Assembly (NCBI GenBank): GCA_030148005.1
Contig: JASBUI010000006.1
Span: 124,001-188,000, forward strand
DNA from: Paracoccaceae bacterium
GTDB lineage: Bacteria > Pseudomonadota > Alphaproteobacteria > Rhodobacterales > Rhodobacteraceae
Length of the DNA: 64,000 nucleotides
Direction: 5' to 3'
Shown: piece after piece, positions 29,294 through 36,718 of the stretch
Layout: each line of letters starts with the position of its first letter
Position numbering within the stretch: the stretch's first letter is position 1
The notes under the pieces: model-generated
The model's database searches: none
Told to the model about the DNA's origin: nothing
Seen by the model: only the letters and a program-made list of their open reading frames with translations
Made by a program: the position numbers and the translations under genes

Positions 29294-29962
29294 CTATGCC
29301 GCGCGCTTGGCCATCAAGGCGCCAATGTGCGACGGCCGCCTTTCCAGAAAACGCCACAAAAGCTGGGGATAGTCGGGCAGGACCGCGCCTTGAACCGATG
29401 GCCGCTCTGCCAGTTCCCGGCGCCAATGGGCGACTTTGGGAAGATCGGTCAGGATGCCATGGCCTGTTATGCGATCGAACGCATCAAAGTAGCGAAACAC
29501 CGGGCCAAAGGCCGCATCAACAAGGCTAAAGCGGCGCCCTAAAAAATAGGGGCCCTTGGCAAGCTCGCCCTCAAGGCGCTGAAATTTCTTGCGCAGCGCC
29601 AGAACCTTGGCATCAAACCCCTCCGCATCCTTTGCGTTGTATAGCCCCGCGATGTCATCAAGGACTGCCGAACCAAACTCGATCCAGGAACGATGTCTTG
29701 CCCGCTCCAGCGGATCACTTGGATGCATCGGGTGTGCTTGGGTTTCTTCAAGGTACTCAAGGATCACGGCCGATTCAAAGATCGGTGTGTCCCCGACCGT
29801 CAGAACCGGCATCTTGCCGAGTGGGGAGAGGGTCAGAAACCAGTCAGGCTTGGCCGAAAGATCGACATAAGTGCGGTCGAACGGAACGTTCTTTTCGGTA
29901 AGCGCGATGACGACGCGCTGAACATAAGGACAAAGATTGTGGCTTATCAGGTGAAGTTTCAC
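29294..29962 (-). CDS. Glutathione S-transferase family protein
   Basis: GST-fold protein of 222 residues. The thioredoxin-like N-terminal domain has the redox site NLCPYVQR (C11), a Cys-type active site as in omega/beta-like or maleylacetoacetate-related GSTs, then SPLGKMPVL and ESAVILEYLEE for glutathione binding; the C-terminal domain is helical. Likely in detoxification or glutathione-dependent reduction. It is divergent from a MarR gene, with a repeated 14-mer palindrome in between, so it is probably under MarR control. Tail to tail with nusB with an 18-bp gap. Confidence 0.9.
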   Translation of the reverse strand: MKLHLISHNLCPYVQRVVIALTEKNVPFDRTYVDLSAKPDWFLTLSPLGKMPVLTVGDTPIFESAVILEYLEETQAHPMHPSDPLERARHRSWIEFGSAVLDDIAGLYNAKDAEGFDAKVLALRKKFQRLEGELAKGPYFLGRRFSLVDAAFGPVFRYFDAFDRITGHGILTDLPKVAHWRRELAERPSVQGAVLPDYPQLLWRFLERRPSHIGALMAKRAA

Positions 29963-29981
29963 TGTTGCCTCCTAGGTATAC

Positions 29982-29995
29982 ATGCAGTCGCATCT
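29982..29995. promoter_or_regulatory. Probable MarR operator, site 1
   Basis: ATGCAGTCGCATCT, with ATGC/GCAT symmetry. It lies 20 bases before the GST start. A near-identical copy (13 of 14) lies exactly 50 bases further on, next to the MarR start. Confidence 0.6.
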
Positions 29996-30031
29996 ATAAC
30001 GATTCCACCTGCCTACCGAAAGGGAAACTTG

Positions 30032-30045
30032 ATGCAATCGCATCT
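30032..30045. promoter_or_regulatory. Probable MarR operator, site 2
   Basis: ATGCAATCGCATCT, within the palindrome GATGC-AATC-GCATC. It lies 18 bases before the MarR ATG. Same orientation and near-identical sequence as site 1, consistent with autoregulation plus control of the divergent GST gene. Confidence 0.6.
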
Positions 30046-30063
30046 TTGTGATTTAGCTTGGGT

Positions 30064-30501
30064 ATGAAAATCACGGATGAAACCACACGGGTCTGGACGA
30101 CGCTGGTCTCTACCTCGCGCGAGCTTGTCGAACAGGCCGAAGCGGACCTCAAAGGCGCGGGCCTTCCGCCGCTAAGCTGGTATGACGCGCTTCTTGAGAT
30201 TGAAGATGCGGGCGAAGATGGCATTCGCCCCTTTATCCTGCGCGAAAGGCTTTTGCTGCCGCAGTACGGAACCTCGCGTCTTTTGGACCGGATCGCGCGC
30301 GCAGGCCTGATCGAGCGCCGCATCTGCGATGAAGACGGCCGTGGACAGGTGATATTCATCACCCCCGAAGGGCGGGGCACGCGTCAAAAGATGTGGCCGA
30401 TCTATGCCAAGATGCTCGAAGGGCAGATACAGGACAAACTGACGGCCAAAGAGGCGACAACGCTGGCCGACCTTCTGGACAAGATCCGCCCGGCGGTTTG
30501 A
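30064..30501 (+). CDS. MarR family transcriptional regulator
   Basis: Winged-helix regulator of 145 residues. The pattern IRPFILRERLLLPQYGTSRLLDRIARAGLIERRICDEDGRGQVIFITPEG gives the recognition helix and the DxRG-type wing of MarR proteins. ATG 30064 is preferred over the TTG six bases upstream. Divergent from a GST gene; duplicated palindromes in the gap indicate autoregulation, probably released by a small aromatic or electrophile, but the ligand cannot be inferred. Confidence 0.9.
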   Translation: MKITDETTRVWTTLVSTSRELVEQAEADLKGAGLPPLSWYDALLEIEDAGEDGIRPFILRERLLLPQYGTSRLLDRIARAGLIERRICDEDGRGQVIFITPEGRGTRQKMWPIYAKMLEGQIQDKLTAKEATTLADLLDKIRPAV

Positions 30502-30817
30502 ACCGCTGGAAATTCCAGCACTTGCAAGGGGTTGAGTGGCGGGCCCACCGCAACCGTCGAGGTGGATGATTCCCGAGGACCTGTATGTACAGGTGGGCGC
30601 CAGGTAATTGGACCAGGATCCGATCAGAGCCAGCTCCCTCGGAATTGCTTAAGGCCACTGGAATGCGACCTCGGCACGAGAAGGGCAGAACCCGCCGCCC
30701 ACATAGGTAGGCGCGCCAGCGCGCCGTAGCAAGAGGTTTCGGCGCAGTGAATTTGCGCCCCGCCGCCGCCCCGAAACCCGGCGGCTGAGCGGCCAAGACA
30801 AAGGTGACTTGATTTTT
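30502..30817. ncRNA. Highly structured gene-free region, possible non-coding RNA
   Basis: About 315 bases between the MarR stop and the SOS box of mmcB without a plausible ORF. It holds several perfect hairpins: GCTGGAA-A-TTCCAGC (30505-30519), CCACC-N11-GGTGG (30545-30565), ACCTGTA-TG-TACAGGT (30579-30594), GGCGCGC-CA-GCGCGCC (30710-30725), and a two-part stem GGTTTCGG...CCGAAACC enclosing GGCGCA...TGCGCC (30735-30778). I compared it by memory with RNase P, tmRNA, 6S, SRP and cobalamin motifs and saw no match. Strand is undecided. Confidence 0.4.
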
Positions 30818-30832
30818 GTTCACCTATTGTTC
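30818..30832 (+). promoter_or_regulatory. LexA (SOS) box before mmcB
   Basis: GTTC-ACCTATT-GTTC fits the alphaproteobacterial LexA operator GTTC-N7-GTTC exactly. It ends 11 bases before the mmcB start, so it overlaps or abuts the promoter. Confidence 0.82.
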
Positions 30833-30843
30833 ATGTTTTCCCG

Positions 30844-31308
30844 ATGGCAGAGATTGAGAACCTTGCAGACAAGAAACCGGGCCAACTTTTGGCGCGCGGC
30901 GTTTGCCGCCATCTGCGCAGCCACGATTTTGTCTCGGTCGAGGAACTGACGCCGGTGCCCGGCCTGCGCGTCGATGTGATGGCCCTTGGCCCCAAAAGCG
31001 AAATCTGGATCATCGAATGCAAATCCAGCCGCGTCGATTTCCAGACGGACAGGAAGTGGCATGGCTATCTTGAATGGTGCGACCGCTATTTCTGGGCAGT
31101 GGATGGCGAGTTTCCGACTGAACTGTTGCCCGATGACACAGGCCTTATCATCGCCGATGCCTATGACGCGGAAATCATCCGGATCGGGCCGGAATCAAAG
31201 CTGGCACCAGCGCGGCGCAAGGTAATGGTTCAGAAATTCGCCCGCCACGCCGCATTTCGCGCCCAGCTTTTGCGTGATCCGGGGTTTCAGCAACCTTGGG
31301 AGCTTTAG
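30844..31308 (+). CDS. mmcB: MmcB family DNA repair protein
   Basis: Protein of 154 residues matching the MmcB family, named for mitomycin C sensitivity in Caulobacter. The core VPGLRVDVMALGPKSEIWIIECKSSRVDFQTDRKW has the D-x(n)-ExK pattern of PD-(D/E)xK nucleases, which fits a DNA-repair nuclease-like role, though catalysis is inferred. Expression is expected to be SOS-inducible because an exact LexA box lies just upstream. There is little room for a ribosome site between that box and the ATG, so translation may start on a very short leader. Confidence 0.88.
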   Translation: MAEIENLADKKPGQLLARGVCRHLRSHDFVSVEELTPVPGLRVDVMALGPKSEIWIIECKSSRVDFQTDRKWHGYLEWCDRYFWAVDGEFPTELLPDDTGLIIADAYDAEIIRIGPESKLAPARRKVMVQKFARHAAFRAQLLRDPGFQQPWEL

Positions 31309-31340
31309 CTGCAAACCTGCGCCAAGCGGCAGGGCAGGGA

Positions 31341-31374
31341 GCCTCCGGCGGGGATATTTAGCCCACAAAGAAGA
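31341..31374 (+). repeat. Dispersed intergenic repeat, copy 1
   Basis: GCCTCCGGCGGGGATATTT followed by AGCCCACAAAGAAG. It lies between the mmcB stop and the converging small ORF. Closely similar elements occur at 39593 and 59980. Confidence 0.65.
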
Positions 31375-31377
31375 GTG

Positions 31378-31575
31378 TCAGGTTTTGCCCTTGCCGCCGG
31401 CTTCGGCGCGGGCTGCTGCGGCGAGAATTTCTTCGGCAATATCGCGCGCCTCATCCGGGTCGAAATCCATCGGCAGATCGACGCCTTCGGCTTCGATGTA
31501 GATGCGGACCATTCCCATGCTGGTCGGGCCAATCTGAAGGTTGGCGGTGATATTGCTTTCGTTGTCGATGCCCAT
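31378..31575 (-). CDS. Small hypothetical protein (65 aa)
   Basis: Short acidic protein, ATANLQIGPTSMGMVRIYIE-like in sequence, with FDPDEARDIAEEILAAAARAEA forming a C-terminal helix. I believe it belongs to a small Rhodobacterales family of unknown function but cannot name it firmly. Start 31575 (MGIDNES) has GGGAGA upstream; the track start 31644 would run into the divergent GNAT gene. No function assigned. Confidence 0.65.
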   Translation of the reverse strand: MGIDNESNITANLQIGPTSMGMVRIYIEAEGVDLPMDFDPDEARDIAEEILAAAARAEAGGKGKT

Positions 31576-31625
31576 TTGCCATTCTCCCTGCAATAGGGAT
31601 GTCAGGTAGCCTTTGGAGGGATGCA

Positions 31626-32123
31626 GTGCAAGATCAAGCCGCAAGCGCGGTGCAATTGCGGAACCTGCAGATCGGTGATGCCGGCTGGCTGATCGCCAAA
31701 CACGGTGAGCTTTATGCCCGCGAGGCCGGCTTTGACGCCAGTTTCGAGGGGCTTGTGGCCCGGATCATGGGCGCGTTTATCCAAGACCACGATCCGGCGC
31801 GCGAACGCGGCTGGATCGCCGAGCGCGACGGCGCGCGGCTTGGATGTGTCTTTTGCGTGGATGGCGGGGGCGGGATGGCCAAGCTTCGGCTGTTTTTATT
31901 GCTGCCCGAGGCGCGCGGGCTTGGCCTTGGCCATAAGTTGCTGGAGGCGGTTCTGGAATTTGCCAAGGCGTCGGGGTACCGGGGATTGCGCCTTTGGACC
32001 CATGAAAGCCACCGCGCGGCCTGCGCCTTGTATGAAAAGCACGGGCTGAAGGTAGCTCGCTCTGCCAAGGTGCGATCCTTTGGCTGCGATCTGGTCGAGC
32101 AAACCTGGGAAATCACCTTCTAA
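31626..32123 (+). CDS. GNAT family N-acetyltransferase
   Basis: Acetyltransferase of 165 residues. The acetyl-CoA binding motif A, LLPEARGLGLGHKLLEAVLEFA, is clear, followed by the usual motif B (CALYEKHGLKVARS). The best start is GTG 31626, directly after GGAGGG; the track start 31599 has no ribosome site and overlaps the divergent small ORF promoter. Acceptor substrate unknown; the size suits a stand-alone small-molecule or protein N-acetyltransferase. It ends 45 bases before tRNA-His. Confidence 0.85.
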   Translation: MQDQAASAVQLRNLQIGDAGWLIAKHGELYAREAGFDASFEGLVARIMGAFIQDHDPARERGWIAERDGARLGCVFCVDGGGGMAKLRLFLLLPEARGLGLGHKLLEAVLEFAKASGYRGLRLWTHESHRAACALYEKHGLKVARSAKVRSFGCDLVEQTWEITF

Positions 32124-32168
32124 GAGGTCTTGCATTCACGCGATACGGGCGTTATTGCGCCGGTCAGT

Positions 32169-32245
32169 GCCGCCTTAGCTCAGTTGGTTAGAGCGCTGGA
32201 TTGTGGATCCAGAGGTCCCCCGTTCAAGCCGGGGAGGCGGTACCA
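32169..32245 (+). tRNA. tRNA-His (anticodon GTG)
   Basis: A complete cloverleaf: acceptor GCCGCCT/AGGCGGT, D arm GCTC...GAGC, anticodon arm CTGGA-TTGTGGA-TCCAG with GTG, T arm CCCCG-TTCAAGC-CGGGG, and encoded CCA. The discriminator base is A73, and the base before G1 is T, so the universal G-1 of tRNA-His is not encoded. This is the derived state reported for many alphaproteobacteria. The 1-72 pair is G-U. Confidence 0.95.
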
Positions 32246-32305
32246 TCACCCATCAGGAAAAATGCAGCCGCCGCCGCCCGAAGTGGCCTTTGGCATGCGC
32301 GCCCC

Positions 32306-32611
32306 TTATGGGGCCGTCTTGACGGATATCGATTGAAGCAGCGCGCCCGAGGCACGATCGAAGATCAGGATCATGTCATCAGCGGTGACCACGCCGTACC
32401 AGTCGATCCCTTGCGTGAAGGCAATGGCCTTTGCGCCCGCGGGCAGGGTGATCTCATCGGGCAGGGGCACCGATGCACCAAAGCCCATGCGGATGACAAA
32501 GAGCGCAACGATCGTTAGAAGCCCCAGAATCATCGTTGCGGTCAGGACCGTGACCAGACGTCTCAGGAATCTAAGGTTTGCCGGCTCTACGGCCTCGGGA
32601 GTTTCATTCAT
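32306..32611 (-). CDS. Hypothetical single-helix membrane protein
   Basis: Protein of 101 residues with a cytoplasmic N-terminus, one membrane helix (about residues 22-41, VTVLTATMILGLLTIVALFVI) and a periplasmic C-terminal part (GVVTADDMILIFDRASGALLQSI). It resembles a family of unknown function (DUF6476-like) common in Rhodobacterales; that assignment is from memory. Its ATG overlaps the ATG of the divergent pseudouridine synthase gene in CATG, so both genes start inside each other. Ribosome site GAAGG is present within the neighbour's coding sequence. Confidence 0.75.
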   Translation of the reverse strand: MNETPEAVEPANLRFLRRLVTVLTATMILGLLTIVALFVIRMGFGASVPLPDEITLPAGAKAIAFTQGIDWYGVVTADDMILIFDRASGALLQSISVKTAP

Positions 32612-33644
32612 GACTGCGCCTTCACGTGTTCTGCGGATTGTTATCGCTGCCGATCCGCCGCCACGTCTTGATAAAGCTCTTGCCCGGGATGTGCCAGAGG
32701 CCGAGGCGCTGTCACGCTCTCGGCTGTCGAAACTGATCGCCTCTGGTGCCGTTTCGCGCGCTGGCGTCGTTCTGGACGATCAGAAACAGCGCATCAGCGA
32801 GGGCGATGAGATCGACATCGCTTTGGAAGAGGCAGCGCCAAGCCATATTCAGGCTGAGGATATCCCGCTGGATGTGGTGTTTGAGGATGACGACCTGATC
32901 GTGATCAACAAACCGGTCGGAATGGTCGTGCATCCCGCGCCCGGATCGCCGTCGGGCACTTTGGTCAATGCGCTGCTGGCCCATGCAGGCGACAGCCTGA
33001 GCGGTGTCGGGGGCGAGCGGCGCCCCGGTGTTGTGCACCGGATCGACAAGGACACATCCGGGCTTTTGGTCGTGGCCAAATCGGACCGGGCGCATCACGG
33101 CCTTGCCGAGCAGTTTGAGCGTCACACGGTCGAGCGGCGCTATCTGGCCCTGTGCCACGGCGCCCCGGACGCGGCCGATCCGCGCCTGCGCGGTGTGCGC
33201 GGTGTCAGTTTTGAACCCGGCAACGTCATGAAGATCACAACCCAGCTTGCGCGCCACAAGAACGACCGCCAGCGCCAGGCGGTTCTGTTCTCTGGCGGGC
33301 GGCATGCGGTAACGCGTGCGCGCAGGTTACAGACCTTTGGAACGCCGCCCACCGCCGCGCTTTTCGAGTGTTGGCTGGAAACAGGGCGCACCCATCAGAT
33401 CCGGGTACATCTTGCCCATGCCGGGCACGGCCTTATCGGCGATCAGACCTATGGCGGGCGGCGCAAACTGTCGGCCAAGGCGCTTGCGCCCTCTGCCATT
33501 GCTGCGGTTTCTGCCTTTCCGCGACAGGCCCTGCACGCGGCGACACTGGGGTTTGTGCACCCTGTGAGCGGTGAGAAAATTCGCTTTGAAGCACCCCTGC
33601 CGCCAGATATGGCCGATCTGGTTGCCGCCCTGCAGGTGAGCTGA
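32610..33644 (+). CDS. RluA/RluD family pseudouridine synthase
   Basis: Protein of 344 residues with an N-terminal S4 RNA-binding domain (LSRSRLSKLIASGAVSRAG) and a pseudouridine synthase domain carrying the catalytic motif HRIDKDTSGLLVVAKS with the essential Asp. Probably RluD-like, modifying 23S rRNA, though RluA/RluC targets cannot be excluded. ATG 32610 is chosen because the S4 domain begins right after it; the track start 32373 lies within the divergent membrane gene. It is 176 bp upstream of rpoH. Confidence 0.9.
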   Translation: MTAPSRVLRIVIAADPPPRLDKALARDVPEAEALSRSRLSKLIASGAVSRAGVVLDDQKQRISEGDEIDIALEEAAPSHIQAEDIPLDVVFEDDDLIVINKPVGMVVHPAPGSPSGTLVNALLAHAGDSLSGVGGERRPGVVHRIDKDTSGLLVVAKSDRAHHGLAEQFERHTVERRYLALCHGAPDAADPRLRGVRGVSFEPGNVMKITTQLARHKNDRQRQAVLFSGGRHAVTRARRLQTFGTPPTAALFECWLETGRTHQIRVHLAHAGHGLIGDQTYGGRRKLSAKALAPSAIAAVSAFPRQALHAATLGFVHPVSGEKIRFEAPLPPDMADLVAALQVS

Positions 33645-33743
33645 CTGACACAATTGGAACTTCTGCGTGAAACGGGGCGTTGAGCTATGGAAAAATGCAC
33701 AGCCTCTGTTCATGCTGGGTTAAGAAACAGGCGCTATGTGGCA

Positions 33744-33772
33744 CTTGAAGACGCAAATAACGCTACCTATAT
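33744..33772 (+). promoter_or_regulatory. Heat-shock (sigma-32) promoter of rpoH
   Basis: CTTG, 18-base spacer, CCTATAT fits the alphaproteobacterial heat-shock consensus CTTG-N17/18-CYTATnT. It lies about 50 bases upstream of rpoH, implying that RpoH activates its own gene. Confidence 0.68.
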
Positions 33773-33820
33773 CCTCAATGTTAATACCCGTAACTTCGGG
33801 AAACTACCAAGGGGGCAGCT

Positions 33821-34717
33821 ATGAGTAACTATAAAAACCTTCCCGTTCCGACCCCAGAAGGCGGCTTGAACCGCTATCTGCAGGAAATTCGCAAGTTCCC
33901 AATGCTGGAGCCGGAAGAAGAGTACATGCTTGCCAAGCGCTGGGCCGAGAATGAGGACAGCGGTGCGGCGCATAAACTTGTGACCTCGCACCTTCGCCTG
34001 GCCGCCAAGATCGCCATGGGCTATCGGGGCTATGGTCTGCCGCAAGCAGAGGTCATCTCAGAAGCCAACGTCGGCCTGATGCAGGCGGTCAAAAAGTTTG
34101 ACCCCGAAAAAGGCTTCAGACTTGCAACCTATGCCATGTGGTGGATCCGCGCCTCGATCCAGGAATATGTCCTGCGCTCGTGGAGCCTTGTGAAACTTGG
34201 AACAACTTCGGCCCAGAAGAAGCTGTTCTTCAACCTGCGCAAGGCCAAGGCCCGCATCGGCGCGCTGGAAGACGGCGATCTGCACCCCGACAACGTGGCG
34301 CGCATCGCCCATGACCTAAGCGTGACCGAAGAAGAAGTGGTGTCAATGAACCGGCGCATGTCGGGCGGGGATGCTTCCCTGAACGCTACGGTCAGCGCCG
34401 AGGGCGAAGGCACGATGCAGTGGCAGGACTGGCTTGAGGATGAGAACGCCGATCAGGCTGGCGACTATGAGGCTCGCGATGAGCTTGAGGTGCGCCGCGA
34501 ACTTCTGACAGAGGCGATGGATGTGCTGAATGAGCGTGAGCGCGACATCCTCATGAAGCGCCGTCTTCAGGATGAGCCGCTGACACTGGAAGAGCTGTCC
34601 GGCGAATATGACGTCAGCCGCGAACGTATTCGCCAGATCGAGGTTCGCGCCTTTGAAAAGTTGCAAAAGCGCATGCGCGATCTTGCCAGCGAAAAGGGCA
34701 TACTAGAGCACGCATGA
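33821..34717 (+). CDS. rpoH: RNA polymerase sigma factor RpoH (sigma-32)
   Basis: Heat-shock sigma factor of 298 residues. Region 2 (GFRLATYAMWWIRASIQEYVLRSW), the RpoH box with KKLFFNLRKAK after region 2, and the region 4 [22 protein letters not shown] are all present. It directs transcription of chaperone and protease genes. AAGGGGG precedes the ATG. Its own promoter looks like a sigma-32 promoter, so positive autoregulation is likely. Alphaproteobacteria often have two RpoH paralogues; which one this is cannot be told. Confidence 0.95.
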   Translation: MSNYKNLPVPTPEGGLNRYLQEIRKFPMLEPEEEYMLAKRWAENEDSGAAHKLVTSHLRLAAKIAMGYRGYGLPQAEVISEANVGLMQAVKKFDPEKGFRLATYAMWWIRASIQEYVLRSWSLVKLGTTSAQKKLFFNLRKAKARIGALEDGDLHPDNVARIAHDLSVTEEEVVSMNRRMSGGDASLNATVSAEGEGTMQWQDWLEDENADQAGDYEARDELEVRRELLTEAMDVLNERERDILMKRRLQDEPLTLEELSGEYDVSRERIRQIEVRAFEKLQKRMRDLASEKGILEHA

Positions 34718-34746
34718 CGACTTGAACCGGCCGTCAAAATCAATAG

Positions 34747-34767
34747 CCTCCCTCTGACCGAGGGAGG
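34747..34767 (+). promoter_or_regulatory. Hairpin that buries the ribosome site of the next gene
   Basis: CCTCCCTC-TGACC-GAGGGAGG, a perfect 8-bp GC-rich stem. Its right arm contains GGAGG, the only ribosome site of the oxidoreductase gene starting at 34775. It may act as rpoH terminator, translation attenuator, or both; there is no T-run. Confidence 0.55.
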
Positions 34768-34774
34768 TTACTTC

Positions 34775-35743
34775 ATGTCAGAACCAGTCAGATGGGGCAT
34801 CTTGGGCGCGGCCAATTTTGCCCGCCGGCACATGGCCCCCGCCATTCATGCCGCAGAAGGGGCAGAATTTACCGCCCTTGCGACCGGATCACCCGAAAAG
34901 GCCGCTTATTTTCAATCCTTTGCGCCGGGGTTGAAGGTTCACGGCACCTATGACGCACTTTTGGCCGACCCTTCGGTTGAGGCCGTCTATATCCCCCTTC
35001 CCAACCATCTTCATGTCGAATGGGCCAAAAAGGCGCTGCAGGCGGGCAAGCATGTCCTTTGCGAAAAGCCGATGGCGATGAAGGCCGAAGAGTTCGACGA
35101 CCTGATCGCGCTGCGTGATGAAACCGGGCTGCTTGCGGCAGAGGCCTATATGATCGTCCACCACCCGCAATGGCAGCGCGCCCGCGAACTGGTGCAGGGC
35201 GGCGCCATCGGCAAGCTGATCCATGTTGAAGGCGTGTTCACCTACAACAACGCCGAGGATAAGGCGAACATTCGCAACGACCCGGCAAAGGGCGGCGGCG
35301 GCATCCCCGACATTGGCGTCTACACCTATGGGGCGACGCGGTTTGTGACGGGTCAGGAACCACAGGAAATCACCCATGCCGACATTACCTGGGACAACGG
35401 CGTTGATGTCATTGCAAGGGTTTCGGCGCGGTTCTCGTCCTTCAGCGCCCATTGGCTGAACTCGATGCGCATGCACCCCATTCAGGACATGACCTTTCAC
35501 GGTGACACCGGGCTCTTGCGCCTGACGGCCCCGTTCAACCCGCAGGTTTTCGGCGAAGCCCGGATCGAGCTGATGAGCGATGGAAAAAGTGTGGTGGAAC
35601 GTTTTCCGGCGGCCAATCACTACAAGCTTCAGGTCGAAGCTTTCGGCCGTTCGGTGCGCGGCGGCGCGCCTTACCCTTGCCCACTAGAGTTCTCGCGCGG
35701 CACGCAAGCGATGATCGACATGGTTTTTGAGGCGGCCGGTTGA
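34775..35743 (+). CDS. Gfo/Idh/MocA family oxidoreductase
   Basis: NAD(P)-dependent dehydrogenase of 322 residues. Rossmann motif VRWGILGAANFARRH at the N-terminus, and the family signature EKPMAMKAEEFDDLI with the catalytic-site Lys near residue 94. C-terminal beta-sheet domain binds a sugar or inositol-like substrate; which one is unknown. It overlaps the next gene (TTGA), a surface-glycan-like gene, so it may modify a sugar for that pathway. Its ribosome site is enclosed in a strong hairpin. Confidence 0.9.
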   Translation: MSEPVRWGILGAANFARRHMAPAIHAAEGAEFTALATGSPEKAAYFQSFAPGLKVHGTYDALLADPSVEAVYIPLPNHLHVEWAKKALQAGKHVLCEKPMAMKAEEFDDLIALRDETGLLAAEAYMIVHHPQWQRARELVQGGAIGKLIHVEGVFTYNNAEDKANIRNDPAKGGGGIPDIGVYTYGATRFVTGQEPQEITHADITWDNGVDVIARVSARFSSFSAHWLNSMRMHPIQDMTFHGDTGLLRLTAPFNPQVFGEARIELMSDGKSVVERFPAANHYKLQVEAFGRSVRGGAPYPCPLEFSRGTQAMIDMVFEAAG

Positions 35744-36678
35744 CCGAATTCACCTTCCATCTACCGCCCTCGGCCCTTGCAGGCAACGGCGCGGGGATGA
35801 AACCGTTTTACAAGACGCTTACGTGCGGTCTGGCCGATGCTGGCCACAGCGTCGATCTTGTTGAGCATGATCGCGAAACTGCCCTTGATCTGACCGAGGC
35901 CGGTGATCGCTTTCACATCTTCGACCACGGCCAGATCCGTCACCCGCGCGCACTGAACGCCGGGATCGCCTATGTCTATCCGTTCTGGAACCTTGACCCT
36001 TGGGGGATCCGGGCCTTTTCGTCCATTGCCGCCAAAAAGTTTGACCCGGCCCTTGTTCCGCGCAAGCCTGCGGTTGAGTTTTTCGGGCGCCTTCAGCACC
36101 GGCTGGTCAAGAAACGCGCCTCTAGGTACCCTCAGCCGCCAGAGCACGCCCGCGATCTGCCCAAGGACGCGATCGCCATCTTCCTGCAAAGCGAGTTTCA
36201 CCGCGATGTCGGAGAGACCTGTTACCTTGAGCGCGCAGAGATGGTTCAAGCGGTGCTTGAGGCCGCAGGCGATCAGCCCGTCGTCATCAAACCGCATCCG
36301 CGTGATCTGGAACCTCAGACCTACGGGTGGCTGGAAACGCTGCTTGTGGAATGGCCCAACCTGACGGTCACCGATGCCAACATCCATGACGTGCTGGCCA
36401 GCGCGGCAAAGGTCGTCACGATCAACTCTGCCGTCGGGATCGAGGCGCAACTGCACCGCGTTCCGGTCATTCTTTGCGGGCACGCCGATTTCCTGCATGT
36501 CTGCCACACCGCCAAGGACACCAAATCACTGACCGAACTAGTTGGTGCCGATATGGGGCCACAGCCGGTCGAGGCATTTCTTTACTGGTATTTCAAAGAA
36601 AACTGCCTTGCCGCAGGTGATCCCGATCTTTTGCAGGCTTTTCTGGACCGGGTGGCGCAAACCGGCTTTGCGCGGTAA
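35740..36678 (+). CDS. KpsC/S-related glycan biosynthesis protein A
   Basis: Protein of 312 residues, start TTG overlapping the upstream stop. The C-terminal half shows the pattern of Kdo-transferase-like capsule proteins: IFLQSEFHRDV, VVIKPHPRDLEP, ANIHDVLASAAKVVTINSAVGIEAQLHRVPVILCG. The N-terminal half has GMKPFYKTLTCGLADAGHSVDLVEHD, a GT-B-like N-domain. It is paralogous to the following gene, with the same order of motifs. Probably a cytoplasmic glycosyltransferase for a surface polysaccharide; donor and acceptor unknown. Confidence 0.75.
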   Translation: MTEFTFHLPPSALAGNGAGMKPFYKTLTCGLADAGHSVDLVEHDRETALDLTEAGDRFHIFDHGQIRHPRALNAGIAYVYPFWNLDPWGIRAFSSIAAKKFDPALVPRKPAVEFFGRLQHRLVKKRASRYPQPPEHARDLPKDAIAIFLQSEFHRDVGETCYLERAEMVQAVLEAAGDQPVVIKPHPRDLEPQTYGWLETLLVEWPNLTVTDANIHDVLASAAKVVTINSAVGIEAQLHRVPVILCGHADFLHVCHTAKDTKSLTELVGADMGPQPVEAFLYWYFKENCLAAGDPDLLQAFLDRVAQTGFAR

Positions 36679-36718
36679 CATTGCCCAAAGCAACAAGACA
36701 CGCAGCGGGCAGGACGAA

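Noticed and set aside
30502-30817. RNase P, tmRNA, 6S, SRP or B12-riboswitch identity
   Set aside because: Some short matches (such as CCGCAACCGT and GCCACTGG) recall the B12 element, but order and remaining core motifs do not fit; kept as unidentified structured region.
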